From: Daphnia carinata | Lineage: Eukaryota; Arthropoda; Branchiopoda; Diplostraca; Daphniidae | NCBI RefSeq assembly: GCF_022539665.2 | Contig: NC_081338.1 | Location: forward strand, 7,242,446 to 7,306,445 | DNA: 64,000 nt | Direction of reading: 5' to 3' | In this document: one piece after another, positions 10,571-23,516 of the stretch | How the letters are laid out: each line of letters opens with the position of its first letter | Position numbering within the stretch: position 1 is the first letter of the stretch | Translations under genes and position numbers: made by a program | The notes under the pieces: generated by a model | The model's database searches: none | What the model saw: only the letters and a program-made list of their open reading frames with translations | What the model was told of the DNA's origin: nothing

Positions 10571-11532
10571 GATTGTTAAGCTTTCAAAATGATTATAATT
10601 TGTTATACAACACAGAAAAATCAAAAACATATTTGCTGTTTTCGTTTGATGAAATTATTACAGAAACAATAAATGTGTTTACAACTTTAAGTATATTAAT
10701 AAACACGATTTTTTTGCTATAGTTTAAAATTCTTTGAATTAAAGTAATTCATATGTGAAACACATCTCTATAGTATCATTAAATGATGTAGAAATTTCAC
10801 TCACTGCGAGATACATCATTGGCATCCAAAGCAATAATACAAACAGCAAGGCTCTGCCTTTTGGGACATAGTTGCTAAGCCTGCATGACACGATGAGCAC
10901 ACAAAACTTGAAAATTTTAAAAGGAAAATATTTGTTTTCTTTATTATTACAAGTACAAATAATCGGAAACTTCCTACTAGATTCTAATTTAATAAAAAAT
11001 ATATCGTCGGAAGACAATAAACTTTCCACAATTAATGGCATAAACAAATCTACAACCACTCCACACAAAAACTACAACCTACACTTTCAGTACCTGCCAT
11101 TTTTTGTTTACAAATGTGCGTTACAAGAGCGTCTGCTTGCACCAAGACAAAAAATGTGTTCCAATGGGCCAAAAACCTGGCAATGCCCCGGCTAGTGAAC
11201 GACGTCATGGCTAGTTTTCTGACTGCCCTAACCCTCTGTAGGGCAGCCATTGGAAATCGACAATAGCGATTTTTTTTTTTTTTTTGGTAAACGGATTGCC
11301 ATACGATCATCTCCTATCACCATCTATGTTCGAGCTCGGGTATTAAGGAAAACAGCATTTAACGATAGATTTAAAAATTTAAAAAGAAAGTAGCGGCATC
11401 TAACGAATAAGATCGAAAAATTCGATACTACATTCGTCTGCTCTTTTTTGTTAACACTTGGGTTTCGAGGGATAGTTTTTGTCTGTTTTTTCTTTTCATA
11501 AACTTATTTTTTCATTTTATTAAAAAAAAGAA
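10571..11532. other. Intergenic, no gene seen
   Basis: A spacer between the P5CR pseudogene and PSMD9. Around 11270-11297 there is a T-tract followed by GGTAAACGGATTGCCAT, a terminus of the short repeat also seen at 4062 and 58265. No reliable promoter motif was identified before the PSMD9 start. Confidence 0.5.
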
Positions 11533-12331
11533 ATGGATCGACCTACCCGGGAGTTTGCCTTGCAGTTAATGGCGTCCAAAGATAAAATGGAATCGGAACT
11601 TTTAGCGCTAATGGATGTTCTGAAATCGGTATTCGAGCTAAAGTACACTAGTAAATTTGTTAAGAAGCTAAAGGTGTTTTTCTTATTTAGAATAATGCTG
11701 ACATGACACAGCCTCTAGTTGATAATGAAGGATTTCCTCGTTCAGACATCGATGTTTATCAGGTTCGAACTACGCGACATAAAGTGATATGTAATGCATT
11801 AGTTATGGTCCTACTTGTACGGGAAAATTAACTCGCCTGTATACATTACCAGGCCTTAGAAATGATTTGAAGAATCTAACTCAACAGATTGAAGCTGTAT
11901 TACATGATCTACATGCTCAGCAGAGAGAGGGTGCGGGGATGGATGAACACAAGACATCTTTCTTAAATGAGTATGATGAGCATTCAACACCATTTGCCAA
12001 AGTTGGAGCAGTGATCGAAGGCTCCCCTGCAGAAAAAGCAGTATGTAACAAAAGATGTGACTAAAAGGTTCATTCAATGTTGCTGTGTTCTTTTTAATTA
12101 AAGGGGCTTAAACAAGACGACCTCATTCTCGGATTTGGGACGTTACGAGCCAGCAATTTCAGTAACTTGAAAGATGTGGCACAAATTGTCCAGCACAGGC
12201 TAAATTGTGAAATTCCAATATGCGTCCGTCGCTATGATGATCTGATTCAAATTACGCTCATCCCTAAAACTTGGAGAGGTAAAGGTTTCCTTGGATGTGT
12301 TGTTTTACCCTTTGATGCTGTTGATCGATAA
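11533..12331 (+). CDS. PSMD9: 26S proteasome non-ATPase regulatory subunit 9 (PSMD9/Nas2/p27), assembly chaperone
   Basis: A chaperone for base assembly of the 19S proteasome regulatory particle; in known members it binds the Rpt5 ATPase tail through a PDZ domain. Exons: 11533-11628, 11691-11790, 11853-12040, 12104-12331 (203 codons plus stop), all GT-AG and in phase. The N-terminal helical part contains the family signature [19 protein letters not shown]. The PDZ-like domain spans roughly residues 95-190 and contains [18 protein letters not shown], the carboxylate-binding-loop side of the fold. The C-terminus ends in the typical [12 protein letters not shown]. Length matches the family (about 200-225). 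The start is the first ATG of the conserved helix. Confidence 0.96.
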
Positions 12332-12596
12332 ATCTTTTCCATAAAGATTGTGTTCTTCAATGTATTAAACTAATGAAACACAGTTATTTAAAACAGAAAA
12401 AAATGCGCTATGCTATTATCTTGAAGGCACTCTTTCATATTGAACTGTGGTGACAGACAGGAAATTACAGTACGGTATCTTTTTTATTTCTTTGTTATGT
12501 TAGAACCAATATTTTTTGTTTCATATACATTTAATTGTTGGTTGAGACTTTTAGAAATCATCCTGTATTTTAGTAGGATAATAATAATATGTGTTA

Positions 12597-12668
12597 TCCC
12601 ATATGGTCTAGTGGCTAGGATACCTGGCTTTCACCCAGGAGGCTCGGGTTCGATTCCCGGTATGGGAA
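12597..12668 (+). tRNA. tRNA-Glu (anticodon TTC)
   Basis: A 72-nt cloverleaf. The acceptor stem TCCCATA pairs with TATGGGA, the D arm is GGTCTAGTGGCTAGGAT, the anticodon loop is CTTTCAC with TTC, and the T arm is CTCGGGTTCGATTCCCGG, followed by discriminator A. No intron. All stems pair, so it is likely functional. Confidence 0.95.
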
Positions 12669-12989
12669 TTTTTATTGAAAATAGTATTACGTATCTGTAA
12701 TGTAGTATCGATTATATGTTTTCTATTACATTACCTTTTTGAAATTTTGAATCACAGCACTTCTAGAAAAAAGCTGAGTTTCTATTGTACCATAGAGTGG
12801 ATAAGTTCAGAAACAAATTTAAGTTCAAAATAAGTTAACCGTTGAGGTTCTAATATTATCTCTAGCGAAAATCTATTCTTCGAGTGGAATTGCAGTATTT
12901 TATGTAGTGCTCTTTGGTCAAAATAGTTTTTGCGGAATTTTAGATGATCAACTTTTATTGTTCAGCATTTCAAATTGTAAAAATAGATA

Positions 12990-13062
12990 TGGAGATGCAG
13001 GGTATCGATCCCCGTACTTCTCGCATGCTAAGCGAGCGCTCTACCATCTGAGCTACATCCCC
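12990..13062 (-). tRNA. tRNA-Ala (anticodon AGC)
   Basis: On the minus strand the acceptor stem GGGGATG pairs with CATCTCC with one G-U pair. The A box is TAGCTCAGATGGTAGAGCG, the anticodon loop is TTAGCAT with AGC, and the B box is GGGGATCGATACCC. It lies about 320 bp from tRNA-Glu and points towards it. It looks functional. Confidence 0.94.
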
Positions 13063-14460
13063 AGTGATAAGTCATATAAGTCAACCTGTTTGATACCTAT
13101 AAACAGTAGAGAAAAAATTATGTTCTATATTATATTAATTAACCAAAACCATCCAACCAGGAATCTCTCGGATTCTTACTGTTCCATACAAGATTTCATC
13201 AGCCAATTTCATGAAAGGCACGCCCGGTTCGTCAAGAGTTCTTCCGGTACGTTTGACTTGTCATGGAAATCGATTTCGGAGTTGTATAGTGGAACAAGTC
13301 GTACATTCCCTAAGACAAGATATTTGGTTTGGCCCGAACGCACAAGAATCCCAATCCAACACAAGAGTAACTTGTATCTCTAGATAAAAGGACATTCGGC
13401 TGTACTGCACTCGGTTAGCATTCGCGGTTGTCATGCCAGTTGAACGATTCATTGACATTTCAGACTGAAAAGAAGAAAAGCTCTGTTTGGCCAGAGGACA
13501 TGAACCGTTCAATAGGTCATCCCATCCCTTAGCCCTTTTCGTCATTTGTCCTTCGCTGTTCTTTTTGCGTTTTCTTTCGTTAAAAACCTTTTTACGTAAG
13601 GGAGGGTAAGATAAAATTTTCTTTAAATAGTCACCGACGTCCACTTTACAAAACAGTTCCTGTCCGACAGTTGACCATTACGTTTGCTAGTCTATAGTCG
13701 CAAAAAAAAAATCGTTTCGAAGTTTCGAGACAGGAATTTTGGTATTGTTTATCAAAATAGTTACGTATTGTAGTGAGTCTGACTTCGTGACGACTTTGAA
13801 GATGGACTGCTAAGTAAATGACTTTCAACTCTTTACGACTTTGGTAGGTCACGTTCTTTGAATAGTTCGAAATGTTTACGTTGCATAGTGAGGGTAGATA
13901 GGATTCGATGTGTACAAGTTACATGCTGAATGTCTAAGGTTTGGTTTATTTCTTAACATTGTATTGTGAGGATGCGTGTGCAAAATGTAGCAGTTGTAGG
14001 TCGGAACGTAGGACTAGAGTAGATATAGATTAGCTAATAACTGCAACACTAAGAATATACGTAGGATAATTTGCATTTCCATTCGTCTGGCTTTTACTTT
14101 TGGGTGAGGCGGTTCTAAAACATGGTTATTCACATGTAAGTAGGAAACCTGAACAACTCTTTGTCTGTAATTTGGCTAGCCAGTCAATAACCTTTTTTAG
14201 ATTACTTTTCGAGTTTTCTGCTTTCACACATTGTGGGGCATTCGTGAAATTTCTAACATGTTTCGTTTTTCTTATTCTTACTCGTTGGACCGGTTAGTGA
14301 TATACGTCAAGTCAATCAAAATCCAGTATTTTCTACGTTAGACATCCTTGTTCTTTTTAAAAAATCCCCACATCGCAAACGGTTGTTAAGCGAGAAACAC
14401 CGTCCACGCACCAGTGGGAGGTTTGTTCATTACGTTGTCAAGTTTTAATTCGTTCGGTAA
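13063..14460. other. Intergenic, no gene seen
   Basis: A spacer between tRNA-Ala and the first SDR gene. Open frames on both strands (for example 13261-13644 minus) show no family resemblance and no splice partners. No repeat recognised elsewhere in the window occurs here. Confidence 0.5.
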
Positions 14461-16154
14461 ATGATCTGTGAAAAAACCGAAGCGTTCATCGTTGGATCGA
14501 TAATGGAACAAAACTGGCAATTGTTCCTGTCCTTCCTTTGTTTTAACTTTGCATATTTCTTATCTAATTTTTCACTCGTCTGTTATCTCCTGTGTGCAGC
14601 TGGACTCACCCTTTTGATTTCAACGTTTTTCAACACTCTTTCGGTAAGCGTTACAATTTTATTTCGTAATTTTAAGTATTGTTTAATGCAGCGTACTAGC
14701 TTTCCCCGAGCTGGAAAAGGAAGTTCCAGTTAGTGTAACGGTTTTTGATGTACAATCTAAAAAAAAAAAAAATGGACCTTTTTTCCCTCTAGCTTCTTAG
14801 AGGGGAAAAAACTTGTTCTCAAAGTAACTTGTTTTTTTCCCCAGACATTTCACGTTACGTTGCGCATGCATACTTATAATATTCTAGTGCTTCAAAATAT
14901 GCACTTCTATCCTGTGGATGCTCATACTCATTGCTAATGCCCTATTTAATTCTTGTCTTGAAAAACAAAACAAATACCACGGATCGTTGGATTCTGTAGA
15001 TAACGAGCAATGGCCGTGGTGTTCTCGTCACCGGATGTGATACGGGATTCGGACACGAACTGGCAAAGAAGCTGCACTCAGATGGGTTCACTGTTTTTGC
15101 CGGTTGTCTCGATGGAAGGAGCAATGGAGCCATCAGACTGAAGAGATTGGGTGATGAGTCGGGACGACTGCACGTAATCGCAATTGATGTCACTAGTCAG
15201 GAAGACGTAGACAAAACTCTTCGATATGTCGAGGCTAATCTTCCCGAAAAAGGACTTTGGGGTCTCGTTAACAATGCCGGCCAGTCTAGCACTCCTGGAT
15301 TTCTGGAGTGGACACCAATGAAAATTTACGAAACGGTATACGGACGATACACTTTCTTTTTTCCAATTTTGAGACTTCTGAATTATTGGCTTTCATGAAT
15401 TATATTCGAATTTCGTTACAGGTGATGGCGGTTAATGTGTTTGGGGTCATTCGCGTGACAAATGCTTTCTTGCCGCTCATTCGCAAGAGCCAAGGAAGGA
15501 TCGTGAACGTCTCTTCGATTTTGGCTCGTACTTTGTCTCCATTCGCTGGCTCCTACACAATCACGAAGAACGTGATAGATGCGTACACGACCATCCTTCG
15601 TCTCGAGATGAATCGTTTCAATGTCAAAGTGGTTGTCGTCGAACCGGGCAACTTCATGACGGCTACCAACTTCAGTACTTGCAACGGTCAAGGCGGATTT
15701 GCCTTTAATGCTCGACGATTGTGGGACCAGTTGGACGAGAAGATTCAAAACGACTATGGGAAAGAATGTTTAGAGCGTCAAATATTCGTAGCGGAAAAGT
15801 TGGTTGAAATGTCTGTAAGTTTTTCACGATGGACTGGGTTAAGTTTTCACTTAATTACGCGGCTTTATTTTTAACTTTTAGGAAGGAGAACCGAGTTATG
15901 TTGTGAACGCTATGGCGAGTGGCATTCGTCGCTTGTATCCTAAAGACCGATATTTTGTCGCTTCGCTTTCTGAAAAATTCATGGCTTGGGGTATGCAGTA
16001 TTTGCCTCTTTGCATTAGCGATCTTCTCGTCTCAGGAATTGAATCCCATGCCATTCCAATCGCCATTGTGCCATACGTTAAGTACATAGTATTGGTTCCG
16101 TCAATCGTAATTTTACTTTTGTTGGCTGCCATCCTTCGTACTATCAGTGCTTAA
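14461..16154 (+). CDS. Short-chain dehydrogenase/reductase, retinol/17-beta-HSD/BDH-like, copy 1
   Basis: An NAD(P)-dependent oxidoreductase of the classical SDR fold, closest by motif to the SDR9C group (retinol/hydroxysteroid/hydroxybutyrate dehydrogenases). The substrate is unknown. Exons: 14461-14643, 15000-15335, 15422-15814, 15882-16154 (394 codons plus stop). Residues 20-57 are hydrophobic (membrane anchor). The cofactor motif TGCDTGFG starts near residue 72, GLWGLVNNAG ends near 155, the catalytic serine lies in VNVSS near 204, and YTITK supplies Tyr218/Lys222. A second hydrophobic stretch lies at the C-terminus (VLVPSIVILLLLAAIL), suggesting membrane association at both ends. The next gene is a tandem paralogue with the same intron positions; its exon 2 is exactly the same length (336 bp). 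The start is the first ATG aligned with copy 2. Confidence 0.94.
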
Positions 16155-17712
16155 ATTGCCTTCAATGCACAAAACATGACTATTACATTTAATCTAAATT
16201 GGATAAACACATTTTTATAGTGAGAACATCTATCACGATGCCCGTTGTCTTTTCCGTGCCAGTAGATGAGACTTAATGAAATGGTGTTTAATAGTTTTTA
16301 GTGCAAACTTCTTAATGTCCAACACTCGCCGCCGCAGGTTTTTACAATAAAGGATGTTACGGTGAGTTCGATGACTTTCAACGAATATGCTGAGCCGGTC
16401 CGTACCGTGTTTTGGAGCATGTATCAACAGGAGGTAGTATATTTTTTTTAAATGTTAAAAGCAGCATAAAATGGACAGGGCGTAAAATATGCGCTGTGAT
16501 AAGGCCGCGTAGTTGACGTGCACTTATTCGTATACCAATTAATGTCATTGTTGCTCCTGATATGAAGACATGGTCTAGCTTTCAGTGTCATTTGCACTCA
16601 ACAACGTTGACGTGGAACCAGAGAGGAACGTTCTTGACAATTTTTGGTCCAACAAATTTTCCTTAACTTACCGAGTAGCTAAGTCATCAGAATGCGTAGG
16701 CCATTGCTCTTCTTGCATAGCGTAAGTAATTTAATCTGAAACCTAGACTGTTCTAATTTGGTATATTTGTTTGTAGATGGCCTTTCGATCTTAACCTTTC
16801 AACACGGACGAATATTAATGTACACTAGTGTTTTAGTTTTACACTGACGTAACGGGTTTTTATTTTTACTTGACTTATCTCTGGTCTTTTGCTTGGAGAC
16901 CTTCGCAACACTTCAACTGCACTGTATTTCCCGTTATTTAGTTATGTTGATCCATGATGAATCAAGTCATACCCTTTATTCGTCTTGCTTCTCATTATTG
17001 TAGCGCCTTGCTAGCATGTAAACTGGTTTACATTTTTTTGTTGCATTGTGCCATTTACGGTGGAAAATCAAGTTTTGCATCGTGGTCCATTTTTAGGCGG
17101 CTCTCACGAATTTGGATGAGCACTAGGCATAAAATTTGTATTTAGAAGAAGGTTGCCTTTGAATTTGACTTTAAGATGCACTCTTCGATTTTTAAGTTAG
17201 CCAAAATTGATTATTTGTTTATTGCACAGCTCCTTTATTTCAGTGTAACCTAATCTTAGAATAACAAAGTTGTCGGGTTTGTTTGTCGGTAATTACAATC
17301 TCCTGATTCTGTTTGGCAAATCGTGGATTTAATTTTTAGTAACAATTTCCATTGATTTACATCCCTAAATCAAAATGCCGTAAACCATACGAATGGTGCC
17401 AATGACCCATTCACGTTCAACTCCACTTTGCCAGAAACCGGAAAGTCACGAACACCGTGAAGAAAAACAAAGAAAAACCAGGTTCACCATCTCCAACAGG
17501 CTAGTTGATTCTCAACTACTTCCCTTGTAGTCTACCTTTAGATTAACCGGTTATCGATGTATGTGCGCCCAGTCGGCCCGAAAAGCAACACGGTATTCAA
17601 AAGCCTCAATTTGTTCTTCAACTCCGCGCAGTGTACTTGCAACTGCTGACCGAGATAAGTTCACTTGTTATTTGTTTGTTGTATTGAGTCCTCGATACAT
17701 CACTCATCAGAA
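16155..17712. other. Spacer between the tandem SDR genes
   Basis: About 1.5 kb. No exon, RNA gene or repeat shared with the rest of the window was seen. Presumably it holds the promoter of SDR copy 2, but no TATA or initiator motif stands out. Confidence 0.5.
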
Positions 17713-19097
17713 ATGAACATTGTGGACTATCAAGAAGTGGAGAAGCTTATTGCCCAAATAATTCTGCAGTTGCGAACTATTTTCAATTGGCAATTCTTCA
17801 CGTCGTCTATTTTATTCTTCTTCGCCTATTTGACACCCAGTTTTGCGCTCGGAAGTTATTTACTGTGCGTAATTGGACTTGCGCTACTAATCGCCACGTA
17901 TCGAAACTCAATTTTGGTAAGTAAACGTGATTTCTTTATTTCAATTTAAAGCTTGTGAAAGTATTTTTCTTTTTAATCTAATCATTGGTAAAGGTAACGC
18001 AAGAAGATCGGGCTGTTCTCATCACCGGATGTGATTTCGGATACGGATATGAGCTGGCCAAGAAGCTGCGCGCTAGCAATTTCACCATATTTGCCGGTTG
18101 CTCGGACGTGAAGAGCAATGGAGCCATTAGTTTGAAAAATTTGGATAATCAAACTGGACGTCTTCACGTTATCCAAATGGACGTCAGTAATCAGGGGGAG
18201 GTGGACAACGCACTCGATTATGTCAAAGAACATCTTCCAGAGAACGGCCTGTGGGGTATCGTCAATAACGCGGATGAATCCAGCTGTCCAGGCTTTCTGG
18301 AATGGTCTCCTATTGAAAATTACGAGAAGGTAAAAGAAATTACGGAAACTACTTTAGTAGAAGTCTAAAACGTCCGGTATTGTTCGTCTTCTGATGGGGT
18401 CGAATGATTTAGACAATGGCGGTCAATTTGTTTGGTGCCATCCGCGTGACAAACTCGTTTTTGCCGCTGATCCGCAAGAGCCAGGGGAGGATAGTAAATG
18501 TGTCTTCATTGCTGAGTCGGGCACCATCGCCTTTTAACGGACCTTACGCCATTGCCAAAAGTGCAATTGATTCTTATTCGGCCATTCTTCTTGCCGAGAT
18601 GAAACGCTTCAACGTTCAAGTCGTCGTCGTTGAACCCGGCAAGTTGGCCGAAGGCGCTAATTTTAATTCCGCCAAACGAGAATTCACCCGCACGATTCGC
18701 CGCACGTGGGACTTACTAGACGATGGACTCCGGATGGATTACGGGCAAAAATACGTAGAACAACAGATTGAAATCGGGCAAATGTCTATGGAATTAGCCG
18801 TAAGTTTAAACACCTTGTTTTTTTAACGTTTGTTTTTATTTTGACATTTGAAACGCAACGTTAATTTACTTCTTCAAACAGGAGACAGACATCGGTTTTG
18901 TTGTGGAGGCCATGGTCAAGGCTGTTTCTCAATTGCATCCCAGGGATCGGTATGTTGTTGCGTCACTGACGGAAAAATGTATCGCTTACGGAATGCAGTA
19001 CGTGCCTCTTTGGTTAACTGACCGCCTATTGCCTACCATGGAAGCGCAAACGTATCTTAGTTACCTCTCTTATCTAGAACCTTTCATTTTAATTTAA
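17713..19097 (+). CDS. Short-chain dehydrogenase/reductase, tandem copy 2, altered NNAG motif
   Basis: A paralogue of the gene at 14461 with the same four-exon structure: 17713-17916, 17994-18329, 18413-18799, 18882-19097 (380 codons plus stop). It has an N-terminal hydrophobic anchor (residues about 27-63), the cofactor motif TGCDFGYG near residue 79, the serine in VNVSS, and PYAIAK with Tyr225/Lys229. The conserved NNAG reads NNAD (residues 159-162), a change in a motif that stabilises the central sheet and nucleotide pocket. The C-terminus is shorter and lacks the long terminal hydrophobic helix of copy 1. Intron 1 is 77 bp against 356 bp in copy 1. The catalytic triad is intact, so a shifted activity is as likely as loss. 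Confidence 0.93.
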
Positions 19098-22000
19098 TGA
19101 GTTCTTATTTATTTTTTATTTAAATAATGGCATCTCGCATACTGGTAATCGGCTAGTTTGTAGTCTTGTCCCTTCGTGACACGCGTTTTTTTTCAAACTT
19201 TTGTGCGTATTCCTCCTGAATTGGAGTAGATGCAATTATTTTTACACTTGATTTGTTTTTGGTAATGTTTGTGCTTGACCTGAATACCAAGGTTCAAACC
19301 AAAAAAGGATTCCGCAGTTGTGCATGGGTGATAAGGTAATCAAGCCAAGCAAAAAGAGCGTTGTTTGGCAGAGTTATTCGTCTATCGGCTAGAAATAAGG
19401 AAAAACTGGATTGTTAACCCTTAAGCTAAGCCCACTTTCGACTGTCACACGATCCGACCATGAATAATGTATGGTCTCTCAATCAGATTGGGGCGGAAAT
19501 GTATCATGTATCAAATAGCGGGAATTTGGTTAACTGAATAAAATGCTCTGCAATGCGTTCCAGTTTGCGCAAGAACGTTTGTCACACGGAATTCTTCGGA
19601 AGTCTTGGTGACGTAATTCGAACAAACGTTATCCATTTCTGTCACGAGATGGCATCTACCTTTCCAAAAACATTATTTTATTTTTTTGTACAGATTCACA
19701 AGCTTTCACGGAACGCGGAATCGGGATTCATAACAAAAAAATTGAACGCGGAAACAACTGCCAACGCATAATGAATGATGTGCTACGCAAGCAGTTGGCA
19801 ATCTATTTCTACGAGTTCGCAGTGCCGCCCTGCTGTAAGAGAATCCTTCATTATCCATTAAGACTCGTAAAAAAAAACCAGCACAAAGAAGGGTTATAGC
19901 TAAATAGCAGCCAGCTGAATCCGCCTACGATTCACGTGAGGCATGACTCATCTATTATGTGGCAACCGGCGATCCGTTCAAAAAGTGTTAAACACACCCG
20001 CACACTATAACGATCGTGTCTGAAAGTAAAAAATAATCATTTTTCATAAGTTTCTATAGGTGTCTGTCCATGCCCATAGGACTGATGCATCTTAGTTTTA
20101 AATCATATACAATTACCAATGCAGACGACAGTCATCCGCTTCATAACCATTTGAATAATTTTTTTTTTTATTCCTTTATTTTTCTAGGAAAATATTAAAA
20201 ATCATTGCGAAAGGGATGTGGAAACGTGCCATAAGCCACGCTAATGATGAACGCCCATTTCAGCTGAGTACTAAAAGTTCATTCTATTATGGTATTTCAA
20301 AACACGATGAACGTGAACGATTCATCCCCTAGCAAATATTTTTAAAAAAAAAATGGGGCAAGAATGAACGCCCTAATTTTTGTTTTGTCTGTTGCTTAAC
20401 GGCTTTTCATATTTTGTTAGGTCATTGCAATAACGAAACATGTGTGCTGAGACAAGAAAGAAAAAACTGGGCAATCTACGAATCCAAATATAGCCGCTGG
20501 GACACGCTTAAGTTGATTGAACTCGAGCACGGCACAGGGAAAAGAGAAACTTGCTCTTATAAAAAAGAAAAAGACTAGAGGGATCTTTACGTATATATTT
20601 ATACATATACAGAGCAGGCCTATATGGAGCTGAAAGATTCAGTGCTTCTGGGCTTGTTCCGACAAAGCCTTTAAAAAAAAAACGCCATAAGGCCCTTATT
20701 CAACCTTTAATTTCTTCTTTTTTAAGATTTTAAACAAGAAAAAAAAAAGGCTATAACATTGGAGACAGAGATCAAAAGACCGCCTAGTTCAAAATGGGCG
20801 GAGATGTTTTTATTTTTCTTCGTCAAATGCACTACACCGGAAACACAGAGTCCACCTTGATCTTGTTTCCTCTCCATCGTTTTTTTTCTTTTTTAGTTAG
20901 TTAGTTTTTTTTTCCCTTCATGTAAACAACGTCACAGTAAATAGATCGGGGTTCTGAGCAACTGCTGGAAATAGCATTTTCTGTTTTCAGTTGCTGGAAC
21001 ACCACAAAAAAAGAAGTCAAGCTGACAAGTTCTTTTTTTTTTTTTTCTAACGCTCGTTGGGCAAAAAGCCCAAAAGAAAAGCGTTCACCAATCGTTTTTT
21101 TTTTTTTTCAGAGGTCCTTATTCTCATCCAACGTTTTCAAACGATGCACTTCATCTGTGTCTAACAAAGCGGGCGGTGCTTTTTAAGTATAGATGGTGTT
21201 GTTGGCATTCGCCAATTACACGAACTTAACCAAAAATGTTAACGCCAGCTGGCGTTTTTCTTTTTTCGATCATCGTTCCTGTTTTTCGCATCCATTACGC
21301 ATCCATCCATTACGTCAGACACTCGATGAGCTATTTGTATAATACGGGACAATGGAAATAGAGACACGCACGATTCATGTCGTAATAGGTTTTTATTCGG
21401 GAATGTACGTCTTAACCGCCAGCAATGTGGTTATTTGCAATAAACATCCTGCTTTGACAATTTCCCGTCGCTAGCGGGACAACATTTTGTTACACGATAT
21501 ATTCGAAATAACTTATCTAGTTGCGGAGATTGACGCAATCGATTCGAAAGGAGAAAAAAAAAGGAGTCATCCGACCTTCATTGGCTTGCTTTCTAGGATA
21601 AAAAAGAGACTACGGTCGTGACTCACGCCAGCGTGACTTGCTGAGTCGTCAACAGTAGGCGACTGCGCAGATAATGTTTGAAATGTCAACTATTTCCTCG
21701 TTGATATTTTGGCTCGTTTTGCTTTAGGTGCTACCACAAACTGAAGGCTAACAGTTGAGGAGTTTGACTCATCAATCATTGATTGCATGCACAGTATATC
21801 TGCAGTGTTAAACGAAAGAAGGTTTGTATTTTTCTTTCTGTTCGAAAACTGTGAAGTCGTGAAATGGAATGCGCGTCTAACTCGTTAGTCACCACACATT
21901 CTCTAGATGACATTTTGCTGGTTGCGAAGTTGACATTTATTCAGATCAATCAACACTCAACAAGCTATGAGGGATCAACCCTAGTTTGATGAATAGGCTG

Positions 22001-23477
22001 TTAGATGGTTGTGCTGTTAGGCCTACATATGCACTACTGTGCAGCAGCTTCGGAATATATTTGCATGGAACGGACAGCAATGTTTTGTCAGACCCATTCA
22101 TCACAGACAAACAAGAACGCAGACAAAAAGGGGGGAATCGAACATAATCGACTAGAGTGATACAGCGCAATGTCGGTCCTGGTATTATTAGCAATTCAAA
22201 TGTAAAGGAAGAAAAATGTTGAGGCTATTTCGTTTGATTTCTGTGGGGCGTTCTTGTAGACAGAAAATCTCTTGAATATTTAGGGCTTTAAATTTTTTAA
22301 GTAGCTAGAAACGGTATACGTGGAACTCTTACGCAACATCGAGATTTTCGTTGCTGTTCGTGTCTTACTATATATTTAATGAGATGACATACCGTAGTTC
22401 TTTCTCCTAACTTTCTCATTTTTCACCTATATTTAAACTCGGCCGTAACACGAGCTCACCAGGAAACAACTTTTCGTTTGGATATCTTGATACACCTCTG
22501 TCTTTGGCTGTCGTTGCTGATTAGATGCTAATTATCTCCGACATCCTCGTTAGTAGACGCAGGCAAGTGGTGTCCTTGTTTAAAGTTGGATTTGTTGAAA
22601 CAAAAGCGTTGGGACCATCTAGACAGAAAATGATTCTCTTTAACGACTTTTGGATAACACGTCAACTTTTAACAAATGGCGGTAGCACAAAAACTCTTCG
22701 AAGATTTTACGGGTCACTAGGATTTTCTTTCTTTAAGATTATTTATATATTTTTTTTTTTGTTTCTTTAGAAGTGCTGGACTCGCCTGTGGAACTAAGCC
22801 ATCATCCGCTATACAGCTGCTGTCCAATAAAAACAAAAGAAAAATGTTGATGAGGTTTTGAAGAGTTTCCAACATGGCCATCTTTAAGACAAATAATACG
22901 TTTGCCTTTCGTTCCCTTTGCGTTTGTGTTATTGTTTGGGAAAGTTGCAGCCTTTATTTTGTTTTAAAGAGCATAAAGAATCGATGCCAGAAATTGTTCT
23001 CCATCGTGAACTGTTCATACCAACAGAGGGCGTATTGGGACACGTTTGACTAACTGTTCAGTCTCATTTCGTGTGCCCAGTGACAAGTGTATCAAAAAGA
23101 AAGGAGTCCTGAGAATTGGATACACAAAGAGGCAAGGTAAGAAACAAATAAGGTGTCGACCAACCGTAAGGGGAGGGCAACGAAAATGTCGAGACAAATG
23201 TTTCGCATGAGTTGTGACGTGTCAACTTGACAGATCACAACTGACCTTCGTTTGGTTAAGATTGTCAATTGAAAACGAAAAGATTCAAGGATAGCGAAGT
23301 TTCATGAAAGTGTGACAAGGACGTTCGGGAGAAGCAGGTGTGAAAAGACAACATGAAAAGATTGCAATAATACGCAATTTGATAAATCAGAAAGATACAC
23401 AAAAAAAGCTAGTAAAACATCGTGTAGTTGACAACAATCGACGTAATTTTTCACGTATCGCAAAAACACCTAGCGAT

Positions 23478-23516
23478 TTGGGAGGGCCTGGGTTCGAATC
23501 CCGCCAGGGTGTATAC
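23478..23516 (+). repeat. tRNA 3'-half-like fragment (B box only)
   Basis: CTGGGTTCGAATCCCGCCAG resembles a T arm plus acceptor strand, but no matching 5' half or A box occurs at the right distance upstream. It is a fragment or chance match, not a tRNA gene. Confidence 0.3.

Noticed and set aside
12440-12700. 86-codon open frame downstream of PSMD9.
   Set aside because: It runs through the tRNA-Glu gene and has no other support.
17665-17712. Upstream in-frame extension of SDR copy 2.
   Set aside because: It begins with a non-ATG codon; alignment with copy 1 and a clear ATG at 17713 support the later start.
23478-23516. Possible tRNA gene.
   Set aside because: Only the 3' half resembles a tRNA; no A box or pairing acceptor strand upstream.
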